Source: Allolobophora icterica (taxonomy: Eukaryota; Annelida; Clitellata; Crassiclitellata; Lumbricidae). Taken from it: a stretch of DNA of 64,000 nt. The notes under the pieces were generated by a model. The model ran no database searches. It worked only from the letters and a program-made list of their open reading frames with translations, and was not told the DNA's origin. Positions 11,772 to 24,479 of this stretch are shown here, in pieces (positions within the stretch are counted from its first letter, which is position 1; each line of letters opens with the position of its first letter). Both the position numbers and the translations under genes were made by a program. Location: the NCBI GenBank assembly GCA_963556255.1, contig OY744607.1:42303247-42367246 (forward strand), given 5' to 3'.

Positions 11772-11866
<95 letters not shown>
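11772..11866. repeat. (GGCA)n microsatellite
   Basis: About 23 uninterrupted GGCA tetramers. The same tetramer is expanded again inside a LINE fragment at 59265-59358. Confidence 0.97.
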
Positions 11867-12299
11867 ATATATACGTACATACATACAGACATACAGGCAA
11901 AGACAGAAAGGCAGATAGACATTGGTAGGTAATTTACCATGACTGGATAGATGAGCGATTAATATCTCTTACGAACATATTCGATTGAGAACACAAAACG
12001 TGAGAGGTAGGATAGAGCTGATTGAAATAGGTTAACCAGAGCTCGTCTTATTCTATCACGTGCGAGAATCCCTTATTCCTTAGACGGTTTGATGTCATTG
12101 AAGATGCGCGTTATATTCTGCGTCCGTATTAACAGCTGCTGCTGCTGCTGCTGATGATGATGATGATACTGATTATCTGAAGGATGCTATTTATGAATAC
12201 ACCATGACTGTGTCTACTCTTAGACACAATGTCTTGTTAAAGCACATACTGTAAAAAAAACTAAAAGATATGACAGATGTCTTGTATTGGATGTCTGTA

Positions 12300-12500
12300 G
12301 TTTTAAGAGTATTGTATGCATGTATGTATACATACGTATGTGTAGTGTGTATACATTTATGTGCGCATGTATGAATGCATGCATGTAAGTGTGAATGTAT
12401 GTATGCTCGAATACATGTATGGATGTATATATGTATGCGTGTACGTATGTATGTATGAATGAATGCATGCATGTATGCGTGTATGTTTGCATGTAGGCTA
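12300..12500. repeat. Degenerate (GTAT)n tract
   Basis: GTAT/GTATG repeats with substitutions, giving His/Thr/Tyr or Met/Tyr repeat frames. Confidence 0.85.
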
Positions 12501-12544
12501 GGTATGTATGGATCATTATAAATCTTTTTAATATAATTATTCAT

Positions 12545-12885
12545 ACATAGATTCATTCATACATAGATTCATTCATTCATAGATTTATATAGCGCCTCTT
12601 AAGAGAACTATTCAGAGGTGCTCCCGACTCCAGCACGGCCAAAAAGAGTAGTTTTCAGGTGATCATAGAAGGTGCCAGAGGAAGACCTAGAATGCAGGCG
12701 CAGCTCAGGAGGAAGGCCATTCCATATGGTCGGGCCGACCACCGAGAAGGCGCGCGGGTCTGCATCATAGCAGTAAGGGCAAACGGGACGGAGAGCACCC
12801 AAATCCCCGCCGAGCGGAGGACTCGAGCAGTCCGAGAAGCCGACACAGGTCGGAAGAGGTCTGCATTGTAGCCTGTATATGTATA
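12545..12885 (-). mobile_element. CR1/L2-like LINE, 3' end fragment
   Basis: The minus strand from about 12850 encodes the LINE ORF2 end: FSVVGPTIWNGLPPELRL followed about 10 residues later by FYDHLKTTLF, then a stop. The UTR ends with AGAGGCGCTATATAAAT at about 12585-12601 and a (GAAT)n-type tail. The GPxxWNxLPxxLR...LKTxLF string is characteristic of the C-terminus of CR1/L2-clade reverse-transcriptase proteins. 5'-truncated; the RT domain is absent. Confidence 0.85.
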
Positions 12886-12979
12886 CATGCACACATACAT
12901 GGTTGTCTGTTCACAGGCTACAATGCTGCTGATTGTCTTCAAGATCCTCCTCTCAGCAGACATATACAGGCACATTCTT

Positions 12980-13168
12980 GCATACATACATACATACATA
13001 CATACATACATACATACATACATACATACATACATACATACATACATACATACATACATACATACATACATACATACATACATACATACATACATACATA
13101 CATACATACATACATACATACATACATACATACATACATACATACATACATACATACATACATACATG
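12980..13168. repeat. (CATA)n microsatellite
   Basis: About 47 nearly perfect CATA units, followed by degenerate copies to 13250. Long frames on both strands are repeat translations. Confidence 0.97.
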
Positions 13169-13259
13169 CATGCATACATATACACTTACATATATGCCTA
13201 CGTATACGCATGCATACATACATATATACATACATGCATGCATACGTATATACATCGTG

Positions 13260-13755
13260 TAATTGTCTCTCGAGGCAAAGCTGCGACATCTGGTGACCAA
13301 GCGAGAAACCAGAACCGGAGAGATTAAACTGCTTGAGTTCCGCCCTGCAGTTTTCAATTTCTAGCCGGCAGAAGAACTTCCTGTCACCACCGGAAGTGAC
13401 GCCATCCATCTCTTCCGGTCATTAGTCGATTCCTTATATTGAATGACGTAGAAGCTTTAAATAAGAAATTTCATATGACAGTTTCCAATTTAGTAAGCTC
13501 GTTCTTTTGCAAGAAAATTTTCTTTCTTTATTTGAAACTTTATTATTAATCTCGCCAATATACGCACTTAGATATTCTATAGTGTCTTTTTATATTTATG
13601 CAATAAAACATCAAGATTTATGTTTCTATTTACGTAAGCAAAATGAGAATTGTTTCCGTTTCTTTCGCCTCAAATTGTCTTTAATTAATATGTAAAAATT
13701 TGAACATAACAATATGGCTCCTGTGCTTAAATCTTTGTTCAGCAAAAATTCAGTT
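13260..13755. other. No gene recognised
   Basis: AT-rich DNA with short frames lacking any recognisable domain. Nothing else noted. Confidence 0.4.
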
Positions 13756-13759
13756 TCAA

Positions 13760-13803
<44 letters not shown>

Positions 13804-13805
13804 GT
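13756..13805. repeat. (AAT)n microsatellite
   Basis: About 15 AAT units. Confidence 0.95.
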
Positions 13806-13844
13806 AAAACCATGGTAAAACCATCTGTCAAGTCTAGCCATTCC

Positions 13845-13970
13845 AGAACAATGCCCTCTAATTTGTGAACTTCCGAGGGATCATATGTACCTCGGGGGAA
13901 AAAAAATAATAATAGAAGTTCGGATACAGTAAAAAAAAATAATAATAATAATAATTATTATATTCTTTAT
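13845..13970 (+). mobile_element. 3' end of a hairpin-tailed retroelement, (AAT)n tail
   Basis: Contains CCGAGGGATCATATG followed by TACCTCGGGG, then A-rich and (AAT)n. Similar endings lie at 22100-22160, 22270-22320 and 56910-56960. The stem pairs CCGAGG with CCTCGG. This looks like the 3' terminus of one dispersed family; the coding part is not recognised. Confidence 0.55.
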
Positions 13971-14009
13971 TATTTCAAACCGACAGACGCAGTAAGATTA
14001 CATTGAAAC

Positions 14010-14525
<516 letters not shown>

Positions 14526-14869
14526 TTACGGCGTCACTTTGGTACGCCATCGACCGATGCCTCGAACATTAGACATTGGCGCAATAGAAGTTACTAATTA
14601 GCCTACAATAATCAGCATCCAGGGCAAACCTCCTGAACACGTCGTGTATCTATTCGACCTTGACAATTGGAGATGGAAACAGCGAGAAAGAAATACGAAG
14701 GAAAATTAGATGCATCTCCCAAGCCTAAAAAAAAAAATTACCATGGTTTGGAGAAGCAGCGAATTGACAAGGAAAACAACGCGAGATTATATATGAGACG
14801 ATTATACAACTCATCTTGGTGTAGGCTCAGCGTAGGGTCAGCGGATCATAACGCGTGGCATACGAGAAA

Positions 14870-15170
14870 CCAGGAATAGACAAGAATCCTTAGAACAGAT
14901 ATGAGATGTCTACAGAAGACTGTAGCAATCTCAAGACTACAAAAACTTTGAAATGATGAAATACGACGGACAGTGGAGAGGCATAGAACTCTGCTAGATG
15001 AAGTCGTTCAGCAAAGACTCCAACGGTCTGGGCATGCATCTGGAAAGAATGCCAGCTGACTGATATCCAAGAAAATGCGCTACATGAAGGAACCGAGAAG
15101 CAATGAAGCAGACTACTCGTAAGCTGGACACAAAAAGACTTAGACTGACTGCGAGAAAAGCATTTGATTG
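14870..15170 (+). mobile_element. RTE-like LINE, RT C-terminal fragment
   Basis: The plus strand, with stops and a frame change, encodes a segment like MRCLQKTVAISRLQ, then DEIRRTVERHRTLLDEVVQQRL and GHASG. In intact RTE-like and similar endonuclease-RT proteins this region reads as a RIRNEEIR...RRLRWFGHV-type C-terminus. The match is by recognition of motif order only. It is old and non-functional. Confidence 0.6.
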
Positions 15171-15179
15171 GACAAATTT

Positions 15180-15615
15180 AATGAAAAATTGGAATCATTT
15201 GTTATTTGCATTCGCTGCACATTTATTGACTTCAGGGATTCCAAGTGACTAATAATTAAGGTGGTGATGATAAAGACGATATTAATGATGTTGGTGATGG
15301 TGCTGAGAGTGGTGCTGTTGTCTTAGCTGCTGCTGCTGCTGCTGATGTTGTTGTTGATGATGATGAGGATGAGGATGATGATGTCGACAAGCATATAAAC
15401 AGCTAGCAATACATCTGAAAACAAAATTCCTTGTATATATGCACATACATAAATCCTCTGCATAAACACAAGATATATAACACGTGTGAGAGTAAAATAA
15501 ATGCGTTCATGAGAATTTTCGTGCTTCTTGTTAGAACGAATTTATTGTCTGCGATTCGCCAAAGGAATGCCAACGAGCAGGTGCTTATCGTCGTGACCAG
15601 TCCGTTGTAAATATT
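15180..15615. other. No gene; trinucleotide-rich spacer
   Basis: Contains an impure GATGATG/GCTGCTG run at about 15260-15385. No domain or element boundary seen. Confidence 0.45.
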
Positions 15616-15719
15616 CTTAATGGCTGCAGTCTTACATGCGACGAATGAAGACGCCGTCTACGCCTCGACTTCTCTAGGATTTGTCGAGCAAGTCGCAACA
15701 GTCTCTTCCCCAACCTCCA

Positions 15720-16100
15720 TCTCCTCCTCATCGTTCTTCTTCTTGTTCTTACACATTTCTACTTCTTTTACCTTTTCTCTTTTTCTTCCTTTCATTCTTA
15801 TTTTGATCACTATCCTTCTTTCTTTCTTTCTTTCTTTCTTTCTTCTTCTTCTTCTTCTTCTTTTTCTTCTTCTTCTTCTTCTTCTTCTTCTTCTTCCTTC
15901 TTCTTTATCTTTACTTCTTCGTTTCTTTCTTCTTTTCTTCTTCTTCATCTTCACCATCTTCTTCTTCATCGTCATCTTCGCATTTTTCGCGTTCGTCTTC
16001 ATTTGCGTCACCATTTACGCATTCTTCGTATTCTTCTTCTTCACATTTTTCTTCGACTTCTTGTTGGTGTTCTTCTTCACATTATTTTTCTACCTCAATA
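15720..16100. repeat. (CTT)n polypyrimidine tract
   Basis: Long, impure CTT/CTTT tract with a (TTTC)n core at about 15815-15845. The 175-codon Phe/Leu/Ser frame is a repeat translation. Confidence 0.9.
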
Positions 16101-16273
16101 TATTCACAGGTTATCACAGGATATTGAAAGACTTTTGGATTGGATGATAATGAACTTTGAAGGATCCTTCTAGTTTTTGTTCCGATGTTTATCATGATGA
16201 GGGAAATACGCTGGCTGTAACTTTGTATCTTTCATGTTTCATTCGCTAAGAAACAAAACACAGACACAGGCAG

Positions 16274-16700
<427 letters not shown>

Positions 16701-16759
16701 CCATTTGACAGGCAGACAGAAAAGGACACCGGCCAGATACACAGAAAGAGACAATCATT

Positions 16760-17150
16760 AAACGCTGGAGCAACACGAATGGACGAATGTCGTCAAAAGT
16801 GAAAGACTGCTAAGATGCGGACGGTCAGAGGCAACCGAAGCGGAAGAGACAGATGCCTTTCGTGGCACTTGCTACAGCTGCTGCTGCTGCTGTTGCGATG
16901 TATTGGCAGAGGACATCTCTCTCTCCTTCTAATCTACCCATGGTCTCGAAAAGGAAATTAAATTTCAGAGTTTATGAATTACGTCGACCAGAATTATTGA
17001 TGTGATTTATTTGATGGCACCGTTCACCTTACACCCGCTGAGACCTGATTCCCTCTTTCTCTGGGATGCCGTCGGCGTATATATGTTAGAATGCCCGTTG
17101 TCAGATTCCTGCACAAACTATGACATGACAGATTTTAGGCAAAACTGTTC
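16760..17150. other. No gene recognised
   Basis: Mixed sequence with a short CTG run at about 16876. No domain seen. Confidence 0.4.
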
Positions 17151-17159
17151 CGGATATAT

Positions 17160-17240
17160 GATATTATTATTATATTTATTACAGAGGTTTTATATAGCGC
17201 CTCTTCAATGTTATCTAATCAGGAGCGCTCCAATATGAAC
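17160..17240 (-). mobile_element. L2-type 3' tail
   Basis: Read on the minus strand: GGAGCGCTCCTGATTAG, then AGAGGCGCTATATAAAA. This is the 3' terminal signature shared by the CR1/L2-like LINEs and some SINEs of this window. No coding part remains. Confidence 0.6.
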
Positions 17241-17659
17241 GAAGACTAAACATTTGGACTAGACATTAGAAGAATATAGGATTTTACAAATGATCGAGAA
17301 GAATGGATTTATTAGCATCTATTGCCAACAGTTTGCTGGCGTCAGCAACTACTTCAAGGATGCAAGTGACTTCAAACAAAACTCAACGATCAGCTTGTGC
17401 TTTTTAGAGCTAGACGTCGTAGACGATGACGATGATGATTACTAAACTATTGCGTTCTCAATTAACGGATGGATTAATCAATCACAATTCATGGAACTGG
17501 TTTAAACTGGCTTGCATGCCGTTTTACAACTGTTAACCTAAGACTAAAATGTTCATTAGCAAAACACTGTGCACCGTAATTGTAGGCTTAATCACCTAAT
17601 TAAGCCTATCACTGTGTCTCTCAATTGAACCTTTCTATCTTCAACGTAATCAACTGACA

Positions 17660-17795
17660 AAATTAGGTGTCCTTATTAGTGGAATTTTCATTCCTTCTGG
17701 GCTTCCCTTTGTCAGCGTTTTCATGTAACATACCAATGTTGAACTGATGTATGTTATCTCGTTGCAATAAAAAATTGATTGATTGATTGATTATG
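17660..17795 (+). mobile_element. LINE 3' end with (ATTG)n tail
   Basis: Ends in TTGCAATAAAAAATTGATTG with four ATTG/TGAT units. The same ending occurs on the minus strand at 10289-10320. The body is diverged and carries no recognisable domain. Confidence 0.5.
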
Positions 17796-17880
17796 ATGAC
17801 GGCGACGATGATGATAATGATGCTGCTGCTGACAATGATGATGACGATGATGATGATGGTCATGATGATGATGATGTCAT
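17796..17880. repeat. (GATGAT)n-rich trinucleotide tract
   Basis: Impure GAT/GAC/GCT trinucleotides directly after the LINE tail. Confidence 0.85.
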
Positions 17881-18109
17881 AAAGCTTCATAATGACAATC
17901 TTTTGTGTCAACAGAGGGTCTATAGTTCATCCTCTGAGTGGCACAATGTAAGCAAGCTGTGTGCCAATGATACGTGCTTCCTGCAGTATTCACTGGAAAC
18001 CTGTGCTTTGACTGCTCAATGCAACTTTGGGTTGGCTGATGTCGAACACGTTAAGAGACTTCTCTGCTGCTTATTCCCAGGTATCACGTGCTTTTTAAAT
18101 GCTATTAGT

Positions 18110-18300
18110 GGCCAGTCCTCTCCCTCGTCGCCTGATATTTCCACTTACAAGTTATGCACCTAATGCTCTCATTGTAACTGAGTTGGATAGTGGAGAAGAA
18201 ATCTCTACGTAAATTTCTGCCCAGGAGATTTGAACCCCAATCTCTCAGACTGACAGTCCTGCAGGCACCCCGGTGAGAAAAAGATCGTGCGAAAAGCTCC
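18110..18300 (-). mobile_element. tRNA-derived SINE, family B
   Basis: Minus strand: box B-like GGGGTTCAAATCTCCTG, then GATTTCTTCTCCAC, CAACTCAGTTACAATGAGA and GAGGGAGAGGACTGGCC. This collinear order matches the family B copy at 5456-5655. The box A region near 18290 is decayed. Confidence 0.65.
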
Positions 18301-18479
18301 CTACATATTCTGACCTGAGGTACAGTGCTGCCTCTTGCGAATACCACTGGAACTAAAGTAAAACGTAACGAGGAATTAAAGCTCAGGATAAGGACGGCGA
18401 GTTTCAGAACGGCCTAACGAATCGAAACGAATTGCGTCAATTCGGAGCTGGCTTCTGTTGCGTTCATAAGTGATTTCTT

Positions 18480-18800
18480 CGTTGCACAACAAATTCCAGT
18501 GTCATCATTACTTGGTCGCAGATCTTTTCGTTCTGCAACCCTTGTTGTTTCCCGTCACGCATTCTCACAGTGCAACATGGAAGATTTACAGTGGTTGGCC
18601 CCTCATTCTGGAGCAAGCTTCCACATAGTCTGCGCCATAAGCTTCTTCTTCTCTTTGCTGCGCCTCTGTTTCCTAAGATTACTTCGTTCGATCGTGTTCT
18701 CGTGTGTATACTCAGGCCTGGACCACCTCTGATGAGTTTTCTTGGACAGGCGCATTACAATAAGCACTTACCATTACGATTATGAAAAGCTGCTGCCTCT
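18480..18800 (+). mobile_element. Decayed LINE ORF2 C-terminus
   Basis: The plus strand shows HAFSQ..., then in a shifted frame FTVVGPSFWSKLPHSLR, the GPxxWxxLPxxLR motif of CR1/L2-like proteins. At least one frameshift separates the pieces, at about 18560-18580. The copy ends before 18800 without a clear tail. Confidence 0.65.
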
Positions 18801-19750
18801 GGAACTAAAGCAAAGAGCTAAACAAATAAGCCTACAATTTTGTCTTTAGTGATAACTGGTAGTGTCTGTCTTATACGTTAATTTGATGTCATAGCAGCGG
18901 GCGTCACCTCGTTACATTGCTACCAATTAATAGTAAAATTTACTAAATCTTTAACAAATCGTATTGCATATTGAATTGCTCAGTAAATAGCGTCGGAAAG
19001 GAGCAATTTGAAGGTGTCTAAAATAGCCTAACCTATTATTATTAGCATCGAAGTGTTTAACGACAGCTTACGGCTGCCAGGGTCGTTAACATCGATCTAA
19101 GTCCTAACCCAACTACAAGAGTACAATTTTTCGATTTCGATTGAAAAAAAAATGGTTTTAGTAGAGTTCCATTTCAGGATTAAAAATTCCTACAGCACAA
19201 ATTTGTCCTAGCCTGGATTAGATTGGGGTAGAAAGCGTAGAACTAGTACATTGATTTCTGTCCTAGAGTTGATCGTTTCATTCACTAGTTTCTCCACTAT
19301 ATCCAATTGATTTTGCACTGTTGTTTTTTTCGCCAGATGTCACCGCATGTAGCGATGGTCCTACAAGGACCTACATGTACATCACAATATGCGACATTCA
19401 ACCATTCATCATTCTTTCGTCCATTCATTATTCCATTTATTCATTCATTTTTCATTCATTTATATTACACCTATTTCTGAATCCTTCACTTGTCCATGGT
19501 CGATATACGGAGTGTTCTGAGCAAGCGCGAATCCGCAGTCATAGGATAACAGAGAAAGCGCGCTACCGAATGACCATCTTATTTCGCCATCATTATCGTA
19601 GTCGTCATCGTCTTTATCATCATCATTATTGGTCGTCAATAGCGTGCTCCTCTCCGTATAGCTTTCCCTTTCCATGGCTGCGACAAGCATCCCGGTCCAC
19701 GGCTGGTCTCGGCTCTTTGTTGCCGGATGTTCAGTGGGGAAGACCCGACT
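18801..19750. other. No gene recognised
   Basis: AT-rich sequence. A frame at 19321-19767 and its antisense contain (CAT)n-type His/Asp repeats at 19590-19635 and no known domain. Confidence 0.4.
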
Positions 19751-19754
19751 TCAC

Positions 19755-19990
19755 TGACTTTATTTAATTTTTTTATTTCGGATATTTCTATAGCGCCTCC
19801 TAAAGTCTACAACTACTCAGAGTCGCTCCCGACTACAGCATTTGATACTGTGTCGGTGTTTTCACGCCGAAGCGCCACGAGCAATCGCGAGTGAAGGACT
19901 TGCCCAAGGTCCGTACGCAGCGGCTAGAGTGGGATTCGAACCTACAACCCTCCGGTCACAAGGCGCCACTGAGCCACCACGCCCCTTGGT
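19755..19990 (-). mobile_element. tRNA-derived SINE with L2-type tail
   Basis: The minus strand starts near 19986 with GGCGTGGTGGCTCAGTGG (box A), then GTAGGTTCGAATCCCA (box B). The middle domain GGACCTTGGGCAAGTCCTTC follows. It ends with GAGCGACTCTGAGTAGT and AGGAGGCGCTATAGAAAT, then an A/T-rich tail. The middle domain is shared with family A copies (36747, 38390, 63428); the 3' end is shared with the LINEs. This is the standard design of a SINE that borrows LINE machinery through a common 3' tail; that mobilisation is inferred. Confidence 0.85.
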
Positions 19991-20185
19991 CTATGTGTAC
20001 CGTGATCGTTCGACTGGTCTCTTCCTGCTCCTTGGGAGCCGGAAATCAAGGCTCGGAGCGCCCTGATGTGGTCCTCCCTGCAAATGCACCGTGCGACGTA
20101 CCCAGACAGCGGGAGTCTTCTAGTTTAGATCATCTCCGAGACCAGGGTCTGTTCCTTGCACCTAAAAGTCTGTATTAGCTATGTG

Positions 20186-20361
20186 CAGGCCCGCATTGAG
20201 GGGGGGGGTTCTGAGGGTGCTGCAGCACCCGGGCCCGCAGTTTTGAGGATCCCGCATTTTCGGAAGTACATTAATTTTTTTATTGTACTTGTAATTGGGC
20301 CTCGCGCTGATGGTTATATAGGTAATCACAGCACCCGGGCTCTTGCCTTAATGCGGCCCTG
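20186..20361. mobile_element. hAT-type MITE with GCACCC palindromes
   Basis: A 176-bp element. Ends: CAGGCCCGCATTGAGG on the left and, complemented, CAGGGCCGCATTAAGG on the right. Target duplication GCTATGTG (20178-20185) versus GCTATGTA (20362-20369), 7 of 8 identical. A palindrome GGGTGCTGCAGCACCC lies at about 20216, and AGCACCCGGGC occurs near both ends. No coding capacity. Confidence 0.85.
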
Positions 20362-20377
20362 GCTATGTACACAGTAC

Positions 20378-20480
20378 GTGGCACCCAACGGGCTACGGTG
20401 GTGAAGGATCGCACCCGATTAATTCATTGAAAAATGAGCAGCATCGATACCATACGGTCGCTCTAGAAGAACGAGTACAT
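20378..20480 (+). repeat. Dispersed repeat, family D
   Basis: Shares CCCGATTAATTC, AAATGAGCA and CCATACGGTCGCT in order with the copy at 51255-51400. Probably a SINE or LINE fragment; identity unknown. Confidence 0.55.
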
Positions 20481-21225
20481 TCACGTTTATATGGTGAGCC
20501 CAATGTTCTGCTCAGGCATCAATGTTGGAAGTGACTGTCCAGGACTCATTTCAATTGAATTCAAAACTCAAAAGCAATTCATTTGCTTCATTGATCACCA
20601 AATCAAAAGTTCATATTAGGCTATAGTTTGTTATAGCAGTTCAAAAGGAACAGCATTGTTCCACTGACTCAGTCCGGTAAATGATCACAGGTAGTATGCT
20701 ATTGCTATGATGCAAACGGGTGCACGGTTTGTGTGCTTAGCAATCGTACTCCAAATTCTCTGATTAAGGCTGTTCATACAATCACGAGCACCTGCTATTT
20801 ACTGTCGGACCTCAAGTTCGCTGCTAACTATCCACCTCGAAGTTCGACCCAATTTACTAGTTCCACCATGTTTCCCACAACCCGCATGAGATCCAAACTT
20901 ATAGGGGGTTCAACCGTTGCCTGGATCTTGGTATTTGCTTATTTGACCTTCATTGCAATTGTTTTATTCTTGGTCTAGCTTTTCCAACCATAGGACCTTG
21001 ACGCACAAGGAGACCTACTAAATGAAGATATTAGGGAAGTTTGATCATTTTAGGCTGCCAAACAGTCATCATTTTAGGACTATGTTCGATTATAAGGCGA
21101 GCAGTTCAGTGTAAGCTGCTCACTGATTGATTGGCAGATGGTCCGTTTTGACCATAATGGGGTCTCATATCATTGTATGTCCGTCTATTTTTCTGTTCTA
21201 TGCAGCTGTATGTCTTACTGCCTGA
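20481..21225. other. No gene recognised
   Basis: A frame at 20733-20978 ends with a hydrophobic stretch (about residues 64-81) but has no homologue I recognise and no supporting context. Confidence 0.35.
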
Positions 21226-21488
21226 CTGACTGACTGACTGATTGACCGACCAACCGACCGACCGACTGACAGACTGACCGACCGACCGACCAAGTGCTGA
21301 CTGACTGATTAACCGCATGACTGACTGACTAATTGACTGACTGGCTAACTCACTAACCGACTGACCGACTGACTGACTGGCCGACCGACTGACTGACTGG
21401 CTAACCGACTGACTGGCTGGCTGACCGACTGACTGACTGGCTAACTCACTAACCGACGGACCGACTGACTGACTGACTGACTGAATGT
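21222..21488. repeat. (GACT)n/(GACC)n degenerate tract
   Basis: CTGACTGA and CCGACCGA tetramers intermixed with CTAACTCACTAACC phrases over about 260 bp. Confidence 0.9.
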
Positions 21489-21907
21489 TTCGGTACTGCT
21501 GACCATGCGCAGTCTCCTATCAATGATCGATGATCCGTGCTATGGCTGATAGTTTAAAAAAAACGCTCAGCAGCTGGCTACTCACATGCATCACTCTATC
21601 TCTGCTCGGACAACGTTCATCATCCGAATATCATTAGCTTGGCAGTCGTTGAAATTGGTCTCGACACTTTAAGTATGTTAGCTTTATTGCAGGTGACGCA
21701 AGAGTCGCCACCTTTCGAATATAAATTACTGTCCTAAAAAATGCTACTCTGTCTGTGCGCTAGAAAAAAAGACTACAACATCTGCATCGGTAACACAGCC
21801 ATTTCGAAAACAACTTTAATTTTACTAAATTTAAGTTAACTGGCCAAATTTAGCAGTCCTCGTAATGAATGGGTAGGCCTACCACACGCTGCTATAAATG
21901 GCAGCTT

Positions 21908-21914
21908 AATAATG

Positions 21915-21995
<81 letters not shown>
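21908..21995. repeat. (AAT)n microsatellite
   Basis: About 28 AAT units, just upstream of two hairpin-tailed 3' ends. Confidence 0.97.
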
Positions 21996-21997
<2 letters not shown>

Positions 21998-22320
21998 CGC
22001 CTTTCAATTTGCAACCAAAGATTTAACGCAGTTGCGTTCACGGGCACATTCGCACAAATGGGGGAGGACGAGGCACAGTAAACCTATTTAACCATGCACT
22101 TCTTAATCTCTAAAAGCCTGAGGGTCACACCTCGGGCGGCAAAAAAAATAATAATACACACTCTGCATCTGCATCCAGCGCTACAACGCCATCGCATAGG
22201 TGGCACTTTCACTAATGCTACGGAGGACGAGGCCTGATTTTTCAGACATTCAAGAACAGCTCCTAGCATAATTTTTTAGACTCCTGAGGGATTACATGTA
22301 CCTCGGGAAAAAAATAACAA
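21996..22320 (+). mobile_element. Two tandem copies of the hairpin-tailed 3' end
   Basis: Copy 1 (about 21996-22160) and copy 2 (about 22161-22320) both contain GGAGGACGAGGC. Copy 1 ends in CCTGAGGGTCACACCTCGGG and copy 2 in CCTGAGGGATTACATGTACC plus TCGGG, each followed by A-rich sequence. Interior residues partly align (TTGCAACC/CTGCATCC and onward). This is consistent with two insertions of one family, the second into the tail of the first. Confidence 0.6.
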
Positions 22321-22429
22321 TGAGATTCATCGTAATTTTATTGATTTATTTAGTGAATTATGGCGTGTTTTGGTAATTATAGGCTTAGTTATAACGCAAA
22401 TGAAACAGGTTTTCTGTCCCAAAACGTGG

Positions 22430-22655
<226 letters not shown>

Positions 22656-22659
22656 TAGA

Positions 22660-23212
22660 AACCAGATGAGAAACTATCTAGAAACCCACAGCTGCACTGT
22701 AAACTGATTTGAAAAATGTAAAGACGCAATATCTTCCAAATCTAACAAGATTGACTTATTGAAAGCTTTTTTTAGCTTTCTGGAACAATATAGAAATAGG
22801 CTCAAACAATATCGAAACAATTATGAACGGATTATGGGCTGATATACAATGCATTAGTATGATTAGTGCATTGGAGAGGAGCTCGTATTAAGCACACGAA
22901 ACCATCGGTTACAAGAAAGTTACGCTATTGATGCAAAGGCCTACTCTGCCTATCTATCATTCGGTACTGTGCTTACTGACATTCGATGTAATGTAGCCTC
23001 CAGTTATATCTACTCTGGAGTCTGGTCTTGTTCTTCTGAATATTGACATTTACTGCGGGCCTGTCTTTCAACCGTAGAAGTTGTGATCTTTTCGGTTTGT
23101 CGAATTAACTTTATTTTCTAAGACGTTTCAACCACAAAAGTTAATTGTGCTGCATTACCATATATTACGCGCAGCTAAATTATGTTAAAGGACATCTATA
23201 GGGCCTACATAT
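22660..23212. other. No gene recognised
   Basis: AT-rich unique-looking DNA. No domain, tail or terminal repeat noted. Confidence 0.4.
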
Positions 23213-23220
23213 AGTTTCCT

Positions 23221-23486
23221 CAGGGCTTTTTTTCAGCCGGAACGCGCCGGAACGGCGTCCCGGCACCTTTTTTCAGCTACTAAAATATAATTTATTTATT
23301 TAAATAATAAAAACAATAATTTAGTTATTTTAATTCAATTTCAGTGTTTTAAACTGTTTTCAGTGTTTATTGAGACCTCTACCAACCCCCAATCCCGTTT
23401 TCTCGGGATTTTAGTCCGCCCGTAATTGTTCCGTTCCGGAACCTATTTTTCCGTTCCGGAACCTTTTTTCTAGAAAAAAAGCACTG
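23221..23486. mobile_element. hAT-type MITE, CCGGAACG family, copy 1
   Basis: A 266-bp element flanked by an exact 8-bp duplication, AGTTTCCT at 23213-23220 and 23487-23494. The left end is CAGGGCTTTTTTTCAG and the right end, complemented, is CAGTGCTTTTTTTCTAG. The left 50 bp carry CGGAAC twice directly and once inverted with a base change. The right 80 bp carry two TTCCGTTCCGGAACC blocks. The AT-rich middle is shared with the copy at 25575-25841. Confidence 0.92.
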
Positions 23487-23494
23487 AGTTTCCT

Positions 23495-24410
23495 TATATG
23501 CAAATTTGTCCGTCGTATAACGCTTTCTGTTCTATTGTGAAACCGTTTGTGACGTCACTATACTACCGTCTTGACGACGGTCGTCTTGACGACGGCGATC
23601 AGAGCATTTTAGCCAACGATACATATAGGCCTATAATGATACACTGTCGTCACGTCATAATTTATGACGGGTTAATACACTAGTTGTATTATAAGTTCAG
23701 AAATATAAAAAACTTAATAAGTTCACGTTCAGCGATCATACGTTCTATTGAAAGTGGTTGGCCTATCGCAGAAACTACTCCTACGATAATAGGAGTAGTT
23801 TCTTGTCATAAATACTATCTGATAACAGAACAGCAATTTCTGTGGGCCCTTGGTTATGCCAAAACGCCAGCGATTCGTGTCACAGCTGCTCTAAGCCAAT
23901 GAATTACTGGAGGAAACCGCAAAATGCAAAGGAAATTCTTTCAACGCTATCTACGAACGCGAGCCGAATTTACGATTGCTAAGAATTGATATCGCGATTT
24001 TCCAAATCCAAAAAATGCAATAAACCGAGAGACAAAATGAATATCCTTTCATGCAAACAAAACCAAGACGATCTGCTGAGTTCCGTTAATATCCGGTCCC
24101 TCGACGTGTCCGATACGCACAAGAAATGTCTCGCCATAAATTATTGCGATATCAGCGGTGGCTTCAAATGGAAAATTGGCGCCTGATATTAAACTCTCTC
24201 ATTGTATTGTGATATACAACTGCTATCGATTCAAGAAATGTAATCAAAATTGCTTTTTTTTAAACAAAAAATGATTATATTTACTACGTGCTAATGTTAA
24301 AAGTTTTACTGATTGGTTATGATCATGTAGGCCTATGTGTATATCTTGCTAATAATAAATGCCAATAATGATGACAATATTAATGTTTCTGTTAATTCTA
24401 AAGATATAGG
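23495..24410. other. No gene recognised
   Basis: Includes an imperfect duplication GTCTTGACGACGG at about 23568-23595 and an inverted repeat AACTACTCCTACGATAATAG at 23774-23793 against GGAGTAGTTTC. Short frames lack recognisable domains. Confidence 0.4.
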
Positions 24411-24414
24411 CCTA

Positions 24415-24477
<63 letters not shown>
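24415..24477. repeat. (AAT)n microsatellite
   Basis: About 20 AAT units with one ACT interruption. Confidence 0.95.
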
Positions 24478-24479
24478 CG

